Source: Acidobacteriota bacterium | Lineage (GTDB): Bacteria > Acidobacteriota > Holophagae > Holophagales > Holophagaceae | Reading direction: 5' to 3' | Assembly (NCBI GenBank): GCA_016195985.1 | Contig: JACPYP010000022.1 | Coordinates: 124,001-188,000, forward strand | DNA: 64,000 bases | The notes under the pieces: model-generated | What the model saw: only the letters and a program-made list of their open reading frames with translations | Told to the model about the DNA's origin: nothing | Databases searched by the model: none | Position numbers and translations under genes: made by a program | In this document: one piece after another, positions 7,413 to 15,515 of the stretch | Position numbering within the stretch: position 1 is the stretch's first letter | Layout: each line of letters begins with the position of its first letter

Positions 7413-7694
7413 TTAGTAATTAACGCTCACATCGCCCCGGGCCCAGGTCTGGCAGGCCAGCCGCTGGTCGGAATTGGCCTTCAGGGCCAGGAGCACGCGG
7501 GATTCGGCCGCGCCCTTTTCGCTGAGATGCTCGCCCCCTTCCACCACGGTGACGAGGCAGGTGCCGCAGCGGGCGTGGCCACCGCAGCGGTGGGGAAGAG
7601 GCACCTCGGCCTTCGCGCTCGCGGCGAGCAGCGCCGTTTCCCGGTCGCACTCCGCCGTGCCCGGGGTTTTGCCATTGAACCGAACTGTATGCAT
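7413..7694 (-). CDS. [2Fe-2S] plant-type ferredoxin domain protein
   Basis: A 93-residue electron carrier. The cluster cysteines are C37-x5-C43-x2-C46 (CGGHARCGTC) and C81 (RLACQTW), the plant-type/adrenodoxin-like pattern. N-terminal beta strand MHTVRFNGKTPGT fits the beta-grasp fold. It lies downstream of the photolyase gene on the same strand, with a small hairpin in between. Partner reductase not present in the window. Confidence 0.9.
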   Translation of the reverse strand: MHTVRFNGKTPGTAECDRETALLAASAKAEVPLPHRCGGHARCGTCLVTVVEGGEHLSEKGAAESRVLLALKANSDQRLACQTWARGDVSVNY

Positions 7695-7718
7695 GAGTTA
7701 CCCGTAAGTCGTTAAAGC

Positions 7719-7747
7719 AGAGTGGATAGAACCAACAACTCCACTCT
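7719..7747. terminator. Hairpin between photolyase and 2Fe-2S ferredoxin
   Basis: An 8-base stem, AGAGTGGA at 7719-7726 and TCCACTCT at 7740-7747, encloses a 13-base loop, two bases from the photolyase stop codon. There is no T-run, so terminator function on the leftward strand is only possible. Confidence 0.4.
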
Positions 7748-7748
7748 A

Positions 7749-9158
7749 TCAGGCCTTTCCTCGCCGGAGATGCCCTTTCGCCGTGGCCAGGAACCGCGCC
7801 CTGGCCACGGCGTGATCCACCACGGGCACAGGGTAGTCCCACCCGGCCCGCAGGGCCTTGGGCGCCTTCCAGGGCTCGTGGATGAATGCCGTGGGGCAGG
7901 ACGCCAGTTCCGGCACCCAGCGCTTCACGTAGGCTCCCTCAGGATCAAACTTCAGCCCCTGGGCCACGGGGTTGAAGATGCGGAACCAGGGCTGGGCATC
8001 GCAGCCGCAACCGGCGCTCCACTGCCAGCCCGCGTTGTTCTGGGCCCAGTCGCCATCGGTGAGCCACCGCAGGTAGTGGGCTTCGCCCCGCCGATAGTCC
8101 AGCAGCAGGTGTTTGGCCAGGAAGCTGGCGGCCACCATGCGGGCCCGGTTGTGGACGAATCCTTCGGCCAGCAGTTGCCTGGCGGCGGCATCCACCACGG
8201 GATACCCGGTGCGCCCCTCGGTCCAGGCTTGCCAGGCCCGCTCGTCCTCGCGCCAGGGAAAGCCTTCGAATTCCGGGCGAAAGGACTTGCTCAAAAGGTC
8301 CGGCCATTCCCACAGCAGATGGTGGCTGAACTCCCGCCAAAGCAGCTCGTCGTGGTAACGCTGCACGGATTCGCCTGGACCCACCGCCGCAGCGGCCTGC
8401 CACACCGTGCGCACCGAAAGGGTTCCGAATTTCAGATCGGCGCTGAGCCGGGAAGTGCCGGGTCGATCCATGCGATCCCGGTCAGGCTCATAGGCTTTAA
8501 TGGGACCGCCAACAAAGGCCTTCAACCGCGCCTGGGCCGCCCCTTCCCCGCCGGATTGCAGGCCTGGGTTCAACGGCAGGCCCAGCTCCTGCAGGGTAGG
8601 GACAGCGACGGTGGCAGCTTCAATGTCCCCCGGCAATGGAGGAAGGCCTCCCGGAACCGGCCGCGCCGGTCCCGGATCGAGCCTCATCCTGCAGGCCCGG
8701 CTGAAGGGCGTGAACACCCGGAACATGGTCCCCTGCCCATTCCGCACCGACCCGGGCGGCAGCAGGGTTTCACCCTCGAAAAGCCGGAAGGCGATGCCCT
8801 GCCGCGCCAAGCCCTCATCCACGCGGCGATCCCGCTCGCGGCCGAAGGGCTCCACCCAGCGGTGGGCCAGCACCTGATCCGCCCGCCAGTGGGCCGCCAG
8901 GCGCGGAACCACCTCCACACTGCGACCCGGCACCACCAGGAGCCTGGATCCCAGGCGCGCCAGGCTGGCTTCCAGCGCCCCCAGCGATTCCAGGAGGAAC
9001 TGCATCCGATGCGGCAATGCCTGCGCCCGCTCCGGCTGGAAGAACCAGGGATCCAGCACGAACAGCGGGATCACCTCACCCGCGGCGGCCGCCACCGCCA
9101 GCGGTTCGTGATCCGCCACCCGCAGATCCTTTCCCCGGAACCACACGATGCTTCGCAT
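7749..9158 (-). CDS. phrB: Deoxyribodipyrimidine photolyase
   Basis: A 469-residue flavoprotein repairing UV-induced pyrimidine dimers with blue light. The N-terminal Rossmann domain opens MRSIVWFRGKDLRVADHEPL, the class I photolyase/cryptochrome pattern. The C-terminal FAD domain shows LLWREFSHHLLWEWPDL, TGYPVVDAAARQLL, VHNRARMVAASFLAKHLLLDYR and AQNNAGWQWSAGCGCDA. Length and motifs fit CPD photolyase; a cryptochrome-like sensor is less likely because the repair-type motifs are intact. It is divergent from the M1 peptidase gene. Confidence 0.94.
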   Translation of the reverse strand: MRSIVWFRGKDLRVADHEPLAVAAAAGEVIPLFVLDPWFFQPERAQALPHRMQFLLESLGALEASLARLGSRLLVVPGRSVEVVPRLAAHWRADQVLAHRWVEPFGRERDRRVDEGLARQGIAFRLFEGETLLPPGSVRNGQGTMFRVFTPFSRACRMRLDPGPARPVPGGLPPLPGDIEAATVAVPTLQELGLPLNPGLQSGGEGAAQARLKAFVGGPIKAYEPDRDRMDRPGTSRLSADLKFGTLSVRTVWQAAAAVGPGESVQRYHDELLWREFSHHLLWEWPDLLSKSFRPEFEGFPWREDERAWQAWTEGRTGYPVVDAAARQLLAEGFVHNRARMVAASFLAKHLLLDYRRGEAHYLRWLTDGDWAQNNAGWQWSAGCGCDAQPWFRIFNPVAQGLKFDPEGAYVKRWVPELASCPTAFIHEPWKAPKALRAGWDYPVPVVDHAVARARFLATAKGHLRRGKA

Positions 9159-9299
9159 GGGGTGAGACTAGCGGATAGTGCGGTGGGTTCTCGGTCCTCA
9201 AATCTATGGATCGCCGGCTGCCGCCTTCCCAGGAAGACACTTGCCCGGAAACGGCATAAAGTTTACCCTTCCATGCTCTTTGCCGAGGTTTCATATCTC

Positions 9300-11309
9300 A
9301 TGCGCTTCTTCACACTCCTGCTGACTTTGCTCACCGGATGGCTGTCTCTGCATGCAGAGCAGCCTCTGGTTTTCTCCCGAATGGTGAGTCTTCCCCCCAA
9401 ATTAGCCAAATGCTTCCCAGTGCAGGGGTTTCCCATCGCCGTTGGCCGCGGAATCCTGGACATTTCTTCAGGCCAACTGACCGAGTTTAAGAGTGGAGAT
9501 CAACTGCTCGGTTACCACTTCACAGGCCGCGCAAGCTTTACTTACCTTTCCGAAGAGCCGTTGGAAGCGGCCTCGTTCGCGTTCAACATCAGAAACAACA
9601 CGCCACTGCACGCCGAGCCTGTTCCAGGTGGGGGGCTCGTGGTGAAGGATTCGGTCAAAGAAGCACTGCTCTGGGTGGCTGGCCGACCCCTCCCAGCCCT
9701 CCCCGAAGCCAACGGCAGTGGGGACGAAGAAGCCTTTCAGCGACTCCTTAATCTGTTCCATCCAACAAGCAAGACATCAACGCTCAACCCTGCCTGGGCT
9801 TCGGTGCCACAGACCATGGCCTTGGTCGCGGCCAATGATCCTGAGGCCGTCAGTCTGATTGCGGAGATGAGCGGCGGCAAGCAGGACCTCATTTTCAGTC
9901 ATCTCGCCGCTTCCCCCGGTCAAGAAGGCCTATCTGTCAAAACGGTTTCGGGATTAGTCCAGCTGAGTGAACAAACGGTGGGCTGGTCGGCCCGTCAGGT
10001 CCCAACCTACCCCTTCATCCTCTCCCATCTCGACATTGATCTCACCGCCCTTAGTGAGAGATCCGCCAAGTTGAAGGTAATGGAAACCATTACCCCTACC
10101 CGAGATGGACTGACTCTCATCGGACTCGACCTGGTCAACGCGCTCGATTTAGAGCGTCCAGTCCGGCTTAAATCGGTACGGTTCGAGGATGGGACGCCCC
10201 TTCGATTCCACCACGGCGGAGGCCGCCTGCTGGTGGAATTGCCGAAACCCACCCAGGCTTTTCACCCAATGAATCTGGCCTTCGACATTGAAGGCGACCT
10301 GATCTGGGAGGAGCGAAATGCCTCGCGATGGCAATTGGGGCTTTGGCCATGGTTTCCGCAGCCCGAGATGGGGGCGCAGTGTTACACCGTCCATGCCATC
10401 GCACGGGTCCGGCGCCCCCACATTCCCATCATGCCTGGCACTTGGGTCAAACGTGGCGAGGAGGGCGGACTCGCCATCCTGGAGACACGCATCGACCGGC
10501 CGATCCAGTTTTTCGTTGTAGATGCAGGCCGGTTCGATATGCAAGAGATCCAGCAGGGTCCGCGCACGGTGCGAGTCTGGACCTATCACACGGAGACTCG
10601 CAACACCGACCGCCTCGCTCGCCTCTCGCATAAGATCATCGACTACTACGAATCGGTCCTTGGCCCATTCCCCTTCCAGGCCCTGAATATGATTCAGGTT
10701 CAGGACTATGGGTTTGGCCAAGCCCCTCCGGGCACCATGTACATCACTCGGGAGGCATTCAATGTCCTGAGTGATGACATCGCACGCATGGTCGCCCGAG
10801 GAATCAACGACCGCATCGCACACGAGATAGCTCATCAGTGGTGGGGTCATGTGGTAAAGATGGCCACTCCAGAGGATCAGTGGGTCACGGAAGCTTTTGC
10901 AGAATTTTCTTCCGCATTGGCCATGCTTAACTCAAAGGGCAAGGGCCGGACCTACTTCATGGAAAAAGTAAAGGGCTGGGAGCAGGAAGCCAAGGAGGCG
11001 GGGCAGGCCGGCTCCATCGCGGGAGCGAACCGAGTTAGACTCGCCTCTGCGCAGAACCGGGAGTATGGCATCCGAAACCAGTTGCTCTACGACAAAGGCG
11101 CCTACTTCCTCTACGACCTCCAGCAAAAAATCGGAGAAGAATTGTTCTTGAAATTCTTGGCCAACATCCCGGCCAATATCCAGTGGCGGTACGTCTCCGA
11201 ACAAAATTTGCTCGATCTGCTCAAGGCCATCACTGGGAAGGATTTCACCAGCCACTTCGATCGCTACTTGTGGGGTTCTGAGATGCCCGATGGCCGGGCG
11301 GTTCCCTGA
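9300..11309 (+). CDS. Secreted M1-family zinc metallopeptidase
   Basis: A 669-residue protein with a signal peptide (MRFFTLLLTLLTGWLSLHA) exported to the periplasm or beyond. The gluzincin signature is complete: HEIAHQWWGHVV followed after 18 residues by the third zinc ligand in TEAFAEF (HExxH-x18-E), and a later YDKGAYFLYDL typical of the M1 helical domain. The canonical GAMEN exopeptidase motif is not seen at the expected place, so strict aminopeptidase activity is uncertain. An in-frame ATG at 9273 would give a less natural leader. Its codon use is visibly AT-richer than neighbours, a possible sign of transfer. Confidence 0.85.
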   Translation: MRFFTLLLTLLTGWLSLHAEQPLVFSRMVSLPPKLAKCFPVQGFPIAVGRGILDISSGQLTEFKSGDQLLGYHFTGRASFTYLSEEPLEAASFAFNIRNNTPLHAEPVPGGGLVVKDSVKEALLWVAGRPLPALPEANGSGDEEAFQRLLNLFHPTSKTSTLNPAWASVPQTMALVAANDPEAVSLIAEMSGGKQDLIFSHLAASPGQEGLSVKTVSGLVQLSEQTVGWSARQVPTYPFILSHLDIDLTALSERSAKLKVMETITPTRDGLTLIGLDLVNALDLERPVRLKSVRFEDGTPLRFHHGGGRLLVELPKPTQAFHPMNLAFDIEGDLIWEERNASRWQLGLWPWFPQPEMGAQCYTVHAIARVRRPHIPIMPGTWVKRGEEGGLAILETRIDRPIQFFVVDAGRFDMQEIQQGPRTVRVWTYHTETRNTDRLARLSHKIIDYYESVLGPFPFQALNMIQVQDYGFGQAPPGTMYITREAFNVLSDDIARMVARGINDRIAHEIAHQWWGHVVKMATPEDQWVTEAFAEFSSALAMLNSKGKGRTYFMEKVKGWEQEAKEAGQAGSIAGANRVRLASAQNREYGIRNQLLYDKGAYFLYDLQQKIGEELFLKFLANIPANIQWRYVSEQNLLDLLKAITGKDFTSHFDRYLWGSEMPDGRAVP

Positions 11310-11324
11310 TCACATCGAACCAGG

Positions 11325-11831
11325 TTAGGACCCGGCTGCCAAGGCCACCTGCCAAAGGCCGGAAGGATCGGGGTGCATGAGCCATTCGGACACCACGGGG
11401 CGGCGCATCCAGGCGCCCAGGGACAATTCCTGGTCCAGCTGTCCCGGCGACCACCCGGCGTAGCCCAGGAACAGGCGGTAGCGGGCGGTGGGGTCGTTCA
11501 GCAGGGTCTCCAGAAGGTCCTTGCGGTGGCTCACGAAGTGGGTGAGGTCCACCACCGTGTCCTCCTCCTCGGGCAGGCCGCCCTGGGACAGCAGGATGCC
11601 GCGCTGGGGATCCACGGGACCGCCCCGCCAGGCGGTCGCCTCCTCCGAGCCCTGGAAAGCCATGCCGCCCTCCTCGCAGACCTGGGCCAGGGAGAGCGGC
11701 AGGGGCCGGTTCAGGATGAGCCCCAGGGCGCCTTCCTCGTCGTGCTCGACGATGAGCACCACGCTGTGGAGGAAGTTGGGGTCCAGCAACGCGGGACTGG
11801 CCACCAGGAGGCAGGGCGCTTCGTACGACAT
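11325..11831 (-). CDS. yqgE: YqgE/AlgH (UPF0301) family protein
   Basis: A 168-residue protein of the UPF0301 family. Family signatures are [30 protein letters not shown], a [12 protein letters not shown] region and [15 protein letters not shown]. The molecular function is not settled. Start at 11831 chosen because the family begins here; upstream in-frame sequence would overlap the divergent gene. It is convergent with the M1 peptidase and divergent from the membrane protein at 11876. Confidence 0.93.
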   Translation of the reverse strand: MSYEAPCLLVASPALLDPNFLHSVVLIVEHDEEGALGLILNRPLPLSLAQVCEEGGMAFQGSEEATAWRGGPVDPQRGILLSQGGLPEEEDTVVDLTHFVSHRKDLLETLLNDPTARYRLFLGYAGWSPGQLDQELSLGAWMRRPVVSEWLMHPDPSGLWQVALAAGS

Positions 11832-11875
11832 GATGCCGATGATGATAGCCCAGGCCAGGCAGTAGGCTTGTAGGG

Positions 11876-12604
11876 ATGCGCACACCCCTGCCCTCCCACC
11901 TCGGGGCCCTTCGCGAGGGCCTTTCGCTGCTCCGCCGCCACCCCTGGCAGTTCCTGGGCCTGGCGCTCCTGGCCACGTTCCTCGCCCAACTGGGCCCGGC
12001 CCTGGAACTGGCCGCGGGAGCGGGCCCGAACCCGCTGCTTCAGCCCGTCTTCGGCTTCGTGGGGCTGTTGCCGCTGGAGATGTATTTCATCCCGCGGTTC
12101 CAGGCCCGGCTGGATGCGGAAATGCTGAACACGGCCTCCTGGCGGGAGGCCTTCGATCGCCGCTGGCTTCCCACCTTCCTGGCCCGCATCGGCCTCAGCA
12201 TGGCCATCGGCCTCGGGGTGCTGATGTTCATCATTCCCGGCATCGTGATCATGACGCTGTTCGGCTGGGCCCCCCTGCGCATGCTCCTGCGCGGGGAGGG
12301 ACTCTTGTCCGCCTTGAAATGGAGCCAGGCCGCCATGGCGCGGCATTGGCCCCGGATCGTCCAGGCCGTGCTGGCCATGATGCTGGTGGCCCTGACCTAC
12401 CAAGGCCTGTCCCTTTGGGCCATGGAGCGCCTGGTGCCGTCAGCGGACGCGAACCTGGGCCCTGGTGCGCTGCTGCGGCTGAAGCACCCGGCCTTCTGGG
12501 TGTTCAACTTCACCAGCGGCATGCTGAACCTTTGGCTGAGCTGCGCCCTTCTGGCGCTTTTCCGGCGCCTGGAGGCCCAGGTGGAGGCTCCCCCAGAAGC
12601 GTGA
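11876..12604 (+). CDS. Uncharacterised inner-membrane protein
   Basis: A 242-residue protein not recognised by a specific family. It has several hydrophobic segments: FLGLALLATFLAQLG (about 26-40), VFGFVGLLPLEMYFI, IGLSMAIGLGVLMFIIPGIVIM (about 106-127), VLAMMLVALTYQGLSLW and a final LWLSCALLALF. The glycine/proline-containing helix followed by an amphipathic segment resembles the DUF975/glycerophosphodiesterase-membrane-domain type of integral protein, but this is only resemblance. Its stop lies two bases from the convergent cysteine-synthase-like gene. Confidence 0.7.
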   Translation: MRTPLPSHLGALREGLSLLRRHPWQFLGLALLATFLAQLGPALELAAGAGPNPLLQPVFGFVGLLPLEMYFIPRFQARLDAEMLNTASWREAFDRRWLPTFLARIGLSMAIGLGVLMFIIPGIVIMTLFGWAPLRMLLRGEGLLSALKWSQAAMARHWPRIVQAVLAMMLVALTYQGLSLWAMERLVPSADANLGPGALLRLKHPAFWVFNFTSGMLNLWLSCALLALFRRLEAQVEAPPEA

Positions 12605-12606
12605 TT

Positions 12607-13665
12607 TCAGCAACCGCAAGCGCCGGCATGCTTGCCCTGGATGCAGAGTTCGCACACGCGGATGGAGTGGCCGAGGCCGATGAGTTCGATCTGCGGACTG
12701 AGGAAACCCTCCTTGGCCGGCTCCTCCTTCATCAGGTCGGTGGACAGGTATTTCTTGTTGCTGTCGCTGAAGACCGTCACCACCACCGCGTCGCGGCCCA
12801 GGCGGTCCTGGGCCTGGAGGGCCGCCAGGAAGTTGGCTCCGCTGCTGATGCCTACGCCCAGGCCGCGGCTGGCCAGCTTCTGGGCCATGAGAATGGCATC
12901 GCCGTCATCCACGGAAAGGATGTCGTCGAGCTGGTCCAGTTGCACGATGGCGGGAATGAACTCGTCTGAGATGCCCTGGATCCGGTGCTTCCCCACCTTG
13001 TGGCCCGTGTGGAGGGTCGGCGAGTTGGAAGGCTCCACCGGATGCACCTGGATGGCCGGATTCTGGGCCTTGAGGAAACGGGCCAGGCCCATGACCGTGC
13101 CACCGGTGCCCACTCCGGCCACGAAGGCCTGGGGGCTCAGCCCCTGCGAGCCCAGCTGGGCCCAGACTTCCGGGCCCGTGGTGGTGGCATGGGCCTCCAC
13201 GTTGGCCTCGTTGGCGAATTGGCGGGGGAGGAAGGAACCCGGCGTCCGGGCCGCCCACTCCTCGCTGAGCCGGATGGAGCCCAGGAAGCCGCCCTCCGCC
13301 GCGCTCACCAGGCGCACCTCGGCGCCGAAGGAGCGGATCAGGTCCTTGCGCTCCTGGCTCATCCAATCCGGCATGAAGATGGTCACGGGATGGCCCAAGG
13401 CCCGGCCCAGCGCCGAAAAGGAGATGCCGGTGTTGCCGCTGGTGGCTTCCCCGATGGCGGCTCCGGGCCTGAGCATCCCGCTGGCGTGGGCCCGCCGCAG
13501 GATGTGCAGGGCCATGCGGTCCTTGATGCTGCCGGTGAAGTTGAAATTCTCGGCCTTGGCGTAGATGCGGCGGGGCTCGCCCTTGTAGAGGACATCCAGC
13601 GCCAGCAGGGGCGTGAAGCCCACGAGGCGGTTCAGGGTGCGAAAGGTCGACTGCACATCGGTCAT
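12607..13665 (-). CDS. Cysteine synthase-like PLP enzyme with Cys-rich tail
   Basis: A 352-residue fold-type II PLP enzyme of the cysteine synthase/cystathionine beta-synthase family. The PLP lysine motif [16 protein letters not shown], the substrate loop [15 protein letters not shown] and the phosphate loop [12 protein letters not shown] are intact, with [10 protein letters not shown] near the C-terminus. The tail carries [18 protein letters not shown], four cysteines in a CxxC...CxC arrangement not usual for CysK/CysM, suggesting a metal site or sulfur relay. Start at 13665 has GAGG six bases upstream; an ATG at 13677 is the alternative. It follows mogA and a small ORF on the same strand. 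Confidence 0.88.
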   Translation of the reverse strand: MTDVQSTFRTLNRLVGFTPLLALDVLYKGEPRRIYAKAENFNFTGSIKDRMALHILRRAHASGMLRPGAAIGEATSGNTGISFSALGRALGHPVTIFMPDWMSQERKDLIRSFGAEVRLVSAAEGGFLGSIRLSEEWAARTPGSFLPRQFANEANVEAHATTTGPEVWAQLGSQGLSPQAFVAGVGTGGTVMGLARFLKAQNPAIQVHPVEPSNSPTLHTGHKVGKHRIQGISDEFIPAIVQLDQLDDILSVDDGDAILMAQKLASRGLGVGISSGANFLAALQAQDRLGRDAVVVTVFSDSNKKYLSTDLMKEEPAKEGFLSPQIELIGLGHSIRVCELCIQGKHAGACGC

Positions 13666-13751
13666 TCCGGGCCTCATCAACAGGACTGGTTCAACCATCT
13701 CACGGGCGGCCGCCTCATCCCACCCCCAGGTGGCCAGAACCCGCGCAGCCT

Positions 13752-13967
13752 TTACGTTTCGTCGTCGAAGTAGCCCGGATCCTCCAGTTCCACCAGCTCG
13801 CCGGCTTCCAGACCGATCTTCTGGTCCGCCGTGAGGGCCAGCTCCAGCCACCGGGGGTCCGTGCGGCCGTTCAGGAAATGGGCCGAGGGCTCGGCGGCTT
13901 CAAAATCCTCCCGCCGCCGCCAGAGATGCACCCACCCCACGTGGTTGACCCGCGCCCAAACGTTCAT
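13752..13967 (-). CDS. Small hypothetical protein
   Basis: A 71-residue acidic soluble protein of unknown function. Start at 13967 has GAGGGG six bases upstream, and the gene begins ten bases after the mogA stop on the same strand, so it is likely co-translated with mogA. It opens [19 protein letters not shown] and ends with an acidic [12 protein letters not shown]. No signal peptide, membrane segment or metal motif is seen. Real-gene support comes from spacing, ribosome-binding site and amino-acid composition only. Confidence 0.6.
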   Translation of the reverse strand: MNVWARVNHVGWVHLWRRREDFEAAEPSAHFLNGRTDPRWLELALTADQKIGLEAGELVELEDPGYFDDET

Positions 13968-13977
13968 ATGCGGCCCC

Positions 13978-14463
13978 TCATGTGCAAGGCCCTCCCGCCG
14001 CGCCTTCCTTGCGCAGGACCGCCACCCCATGCACCAGCAGAGGCCAGGCCAGCTGCACCTGCTCCAGGGCGGCGGCGGGCCGGCCCGACAGGTTCAGGAT
14101 CACGGTGCGTCCTGCGATGCCGCAGACGGCCCGGCTGGCGAAAGCCAAGGGATGCCCGCCCTTGGCCCGGATCAGTTCACAGACGCCGGGGGCCTCGCGT
14201 TCGATGACCCGGCGGGAGGCCTCGGGCGTGGTGTCCCGGGATCCGAATCCCGTGCCTCCGCAGGTGAGCACCAGCGGCACCCCCTGGGCCACGGCGCGGC
14301 GGAGATCCGCCTCCAGCAGGCTGGGCTCATCGGGCATCAGCGCCGCGCTCACGGCCTTCACGCCCTGCCCTTCGAGCCAAGTGGTCAGCAGCGGTGTCGA
14401 CTGGTCCAGGTACTCCCCCCGCGAAGCACGATCCGACAAGGTGATAAGGTGCACGTGATCCAT
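13978..14463 (-). CDS. mogA: Molybdopterin adenylyltransferase-like protein (MogA/MoaB)
   Basis: A 161-residue protein that adenylates molybdopterin before molybdate insertion in molybdenum cofactor synthesis. The MoCF-domain signatures are HLITLSDRASRGEYLDQS, LVLTCGGTGFGSRDTTPEA (TGGTG-type loop) and NLSGRPAAALEQV. MogA versus MoaB cannot be fixed from sequence by eye. It lies between purE and a small ORF on the same strand. No other moa/moe gene is in the window. Confidence 0.9.
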   Translation of the reverse strand: MDHVHLITLSDRASRGEYLDQSTPLLTTWLEGQGVKAVSAALMPDEPSLLEADLRRAVAQGVPLVLTCGGTGFGSRDTTPEASRRVIEREAPGVCELIRAKGGHPLAFASRAVCGIAGRTVILNLSGRPAAALEQVQLAWPLLVHGVAVLRKEGAAGGPCT

Positions 14464-14504
14464 CGATCGGGCTCCAAGAAACGTCCGCCGCCGGGAAGGA
14501 CGGA

Positions 14505-15002
14505 TCAGGGCAGGACCAGATCGTCATCCGCCAAAGCCTTTTCGGTCTGGGCCTGCCGGTAGCTCAAGTACCGTTCGCGGATGCCGGCATCGCCCAGGGC
14601 CAGGATCGAGGTGGCCAGCAGGGCCGCATTGATGGCCCCGGCCTTGCCGATGGCCAGGGTCCCCACCGGGATGCCCGAGGGCATCTGCACCGTGGACAGG
14701 AGCGCGTCCATGCCCTCGGTGGCCCAGCCCTTCATGGGCACGCCCAGCACCGGCAGATGGGTCTTGCTAGCGCAGACGCCGGCCAGGTGGGCCGCGCCGC
14801 CAGCGGCCGCGATGATGACCTTCATGCCGCGCCCTTCGGCGCCCTTGCAGAATTCGACCACCTTTTCGGGAGTGCGATGGGCGCTGGCTGCGTGGGCCTC
14901 GAAGGGAATCCCCAGGGCTTTCAGGGTCAGAGCGGTGTGCTGCATGGTCTCCCAGTCGTTCTTGGAGCCCATCAGGATGCCCACCAGGGGATTGGTCGTC
15001 AT
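14505..15002 (-). CDS. purE: N5-carboxyaminoimidazole ribonucleotide mutase
   Basis: Converts N5-CAIR to CAIR in purine synthesis (class I PurE). The 165-residue protein has all key loops: [15 protein letters not shown], the catalytic [10 protein letters not shown] histidine loop, [17 protein letters not shown] and [17 protein letters not shown]. No purK is adjacent. It heads the purE-mogA-small ORF-cysteine-synthase-like leftward group; the spacing to mogA is 41 bases. Confidence 0.96.
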   Translation of the reverse strand: MTTNPLVGILMGSKNDWETMQHTALTLKALGIPFEAHAASAHRTPEKVVEFCKGAEGRGMKVIIAAAGGAAHLAGVCASKTHLPVLGVPMKGWATEGMDALLSTVQMPSGIPVGTLAIGKAGAINAALLATSILALGDAGIRERYLSYRQAQTEKALADDDLVLP

Positions 15003-15071
15003 GAATGCCTCAGCGAAAGGTGGGGCCGTGATGGCCGATCAGGGAAGGGCCATTCTAGCTGAGCAGGCCCC

Positions 15072-15497
15072 TCAGCGCCTCGCCCAGGTGAGGGCCCAAA
15101 GCACGCCCAGCAGTGTCAGGGCATCCCGCTCGTCGGGGTCCATGCGCTCATTGCGGCGCGCGAGATCTTCGGGACCGGGTCCGCGCACGACCACGCGGTG
15201 GGTATCCCGCGAAGGATCCTCCAGCAGCACCCAATCCGGCGCGGTGCGGCCCACCACGGCGGCGCCGATGGGCACGGGTCCGGCCTTCCACCGGGTTTCC
15301 AAGGGCTCCCAAAGGCCGGCGTTCATCACCCGCCAGGGCCCCGCCGGGGGGGCCTCCGCCAGGTTGAGCACGGCATCCCGGTCCAGAAACCGCACGATGA
15401 GCTGGGCCCGCGGCGGCGGGGTGGGCTCCGGGTTCCGGCATCCTGCCGCGAGCAACAGCGACAACACGATCCAAGGAGCCACCACGAGGCATCGCAT
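15072..15497 (-). CDS. Predicted lipoprotein of unknown function
   Basis: A 141-residue protein with a lipoprotein signal: MRCLVVAPWIVLSLLLAAGC, where LAAGC is the lipobox. After the lipidated Cys comes a proline-rich linker (RNPEPTPPPRAQ) and a small beta-rich domain. The start at 15497 has GGGAGG just upstream and gives a compact leader; an in-frame start at 15512 would add five residues. It lies 18 bases after the amidase stop on the same strand, so a cell-envelope role is plausible. No family recognised. Confidence 0.75.
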   Translation of the reverse strand: MRCLVVAPWIVLSLLLAAGCRNPEPTPPPRAQLIVRFLDRDAVLNLAEAPPAGPWRVMNAGLWEPLETRWKAGPVPIGAAVVGRTAPDWVLLEDPSRDTHRVVVRGPGPEDLARRNERMDPDERDALTLLGVLWALTWARR

Positions 15498-15515
15498 GGT
15501 CCCTCCCGGCACAGC

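Noticed and set aside
7722-9299. Upstream + strand extension of the M1 peptidase frame
   Set aside because: The extension is antisense to photolyase; a proper signal peptide begins at 9300.
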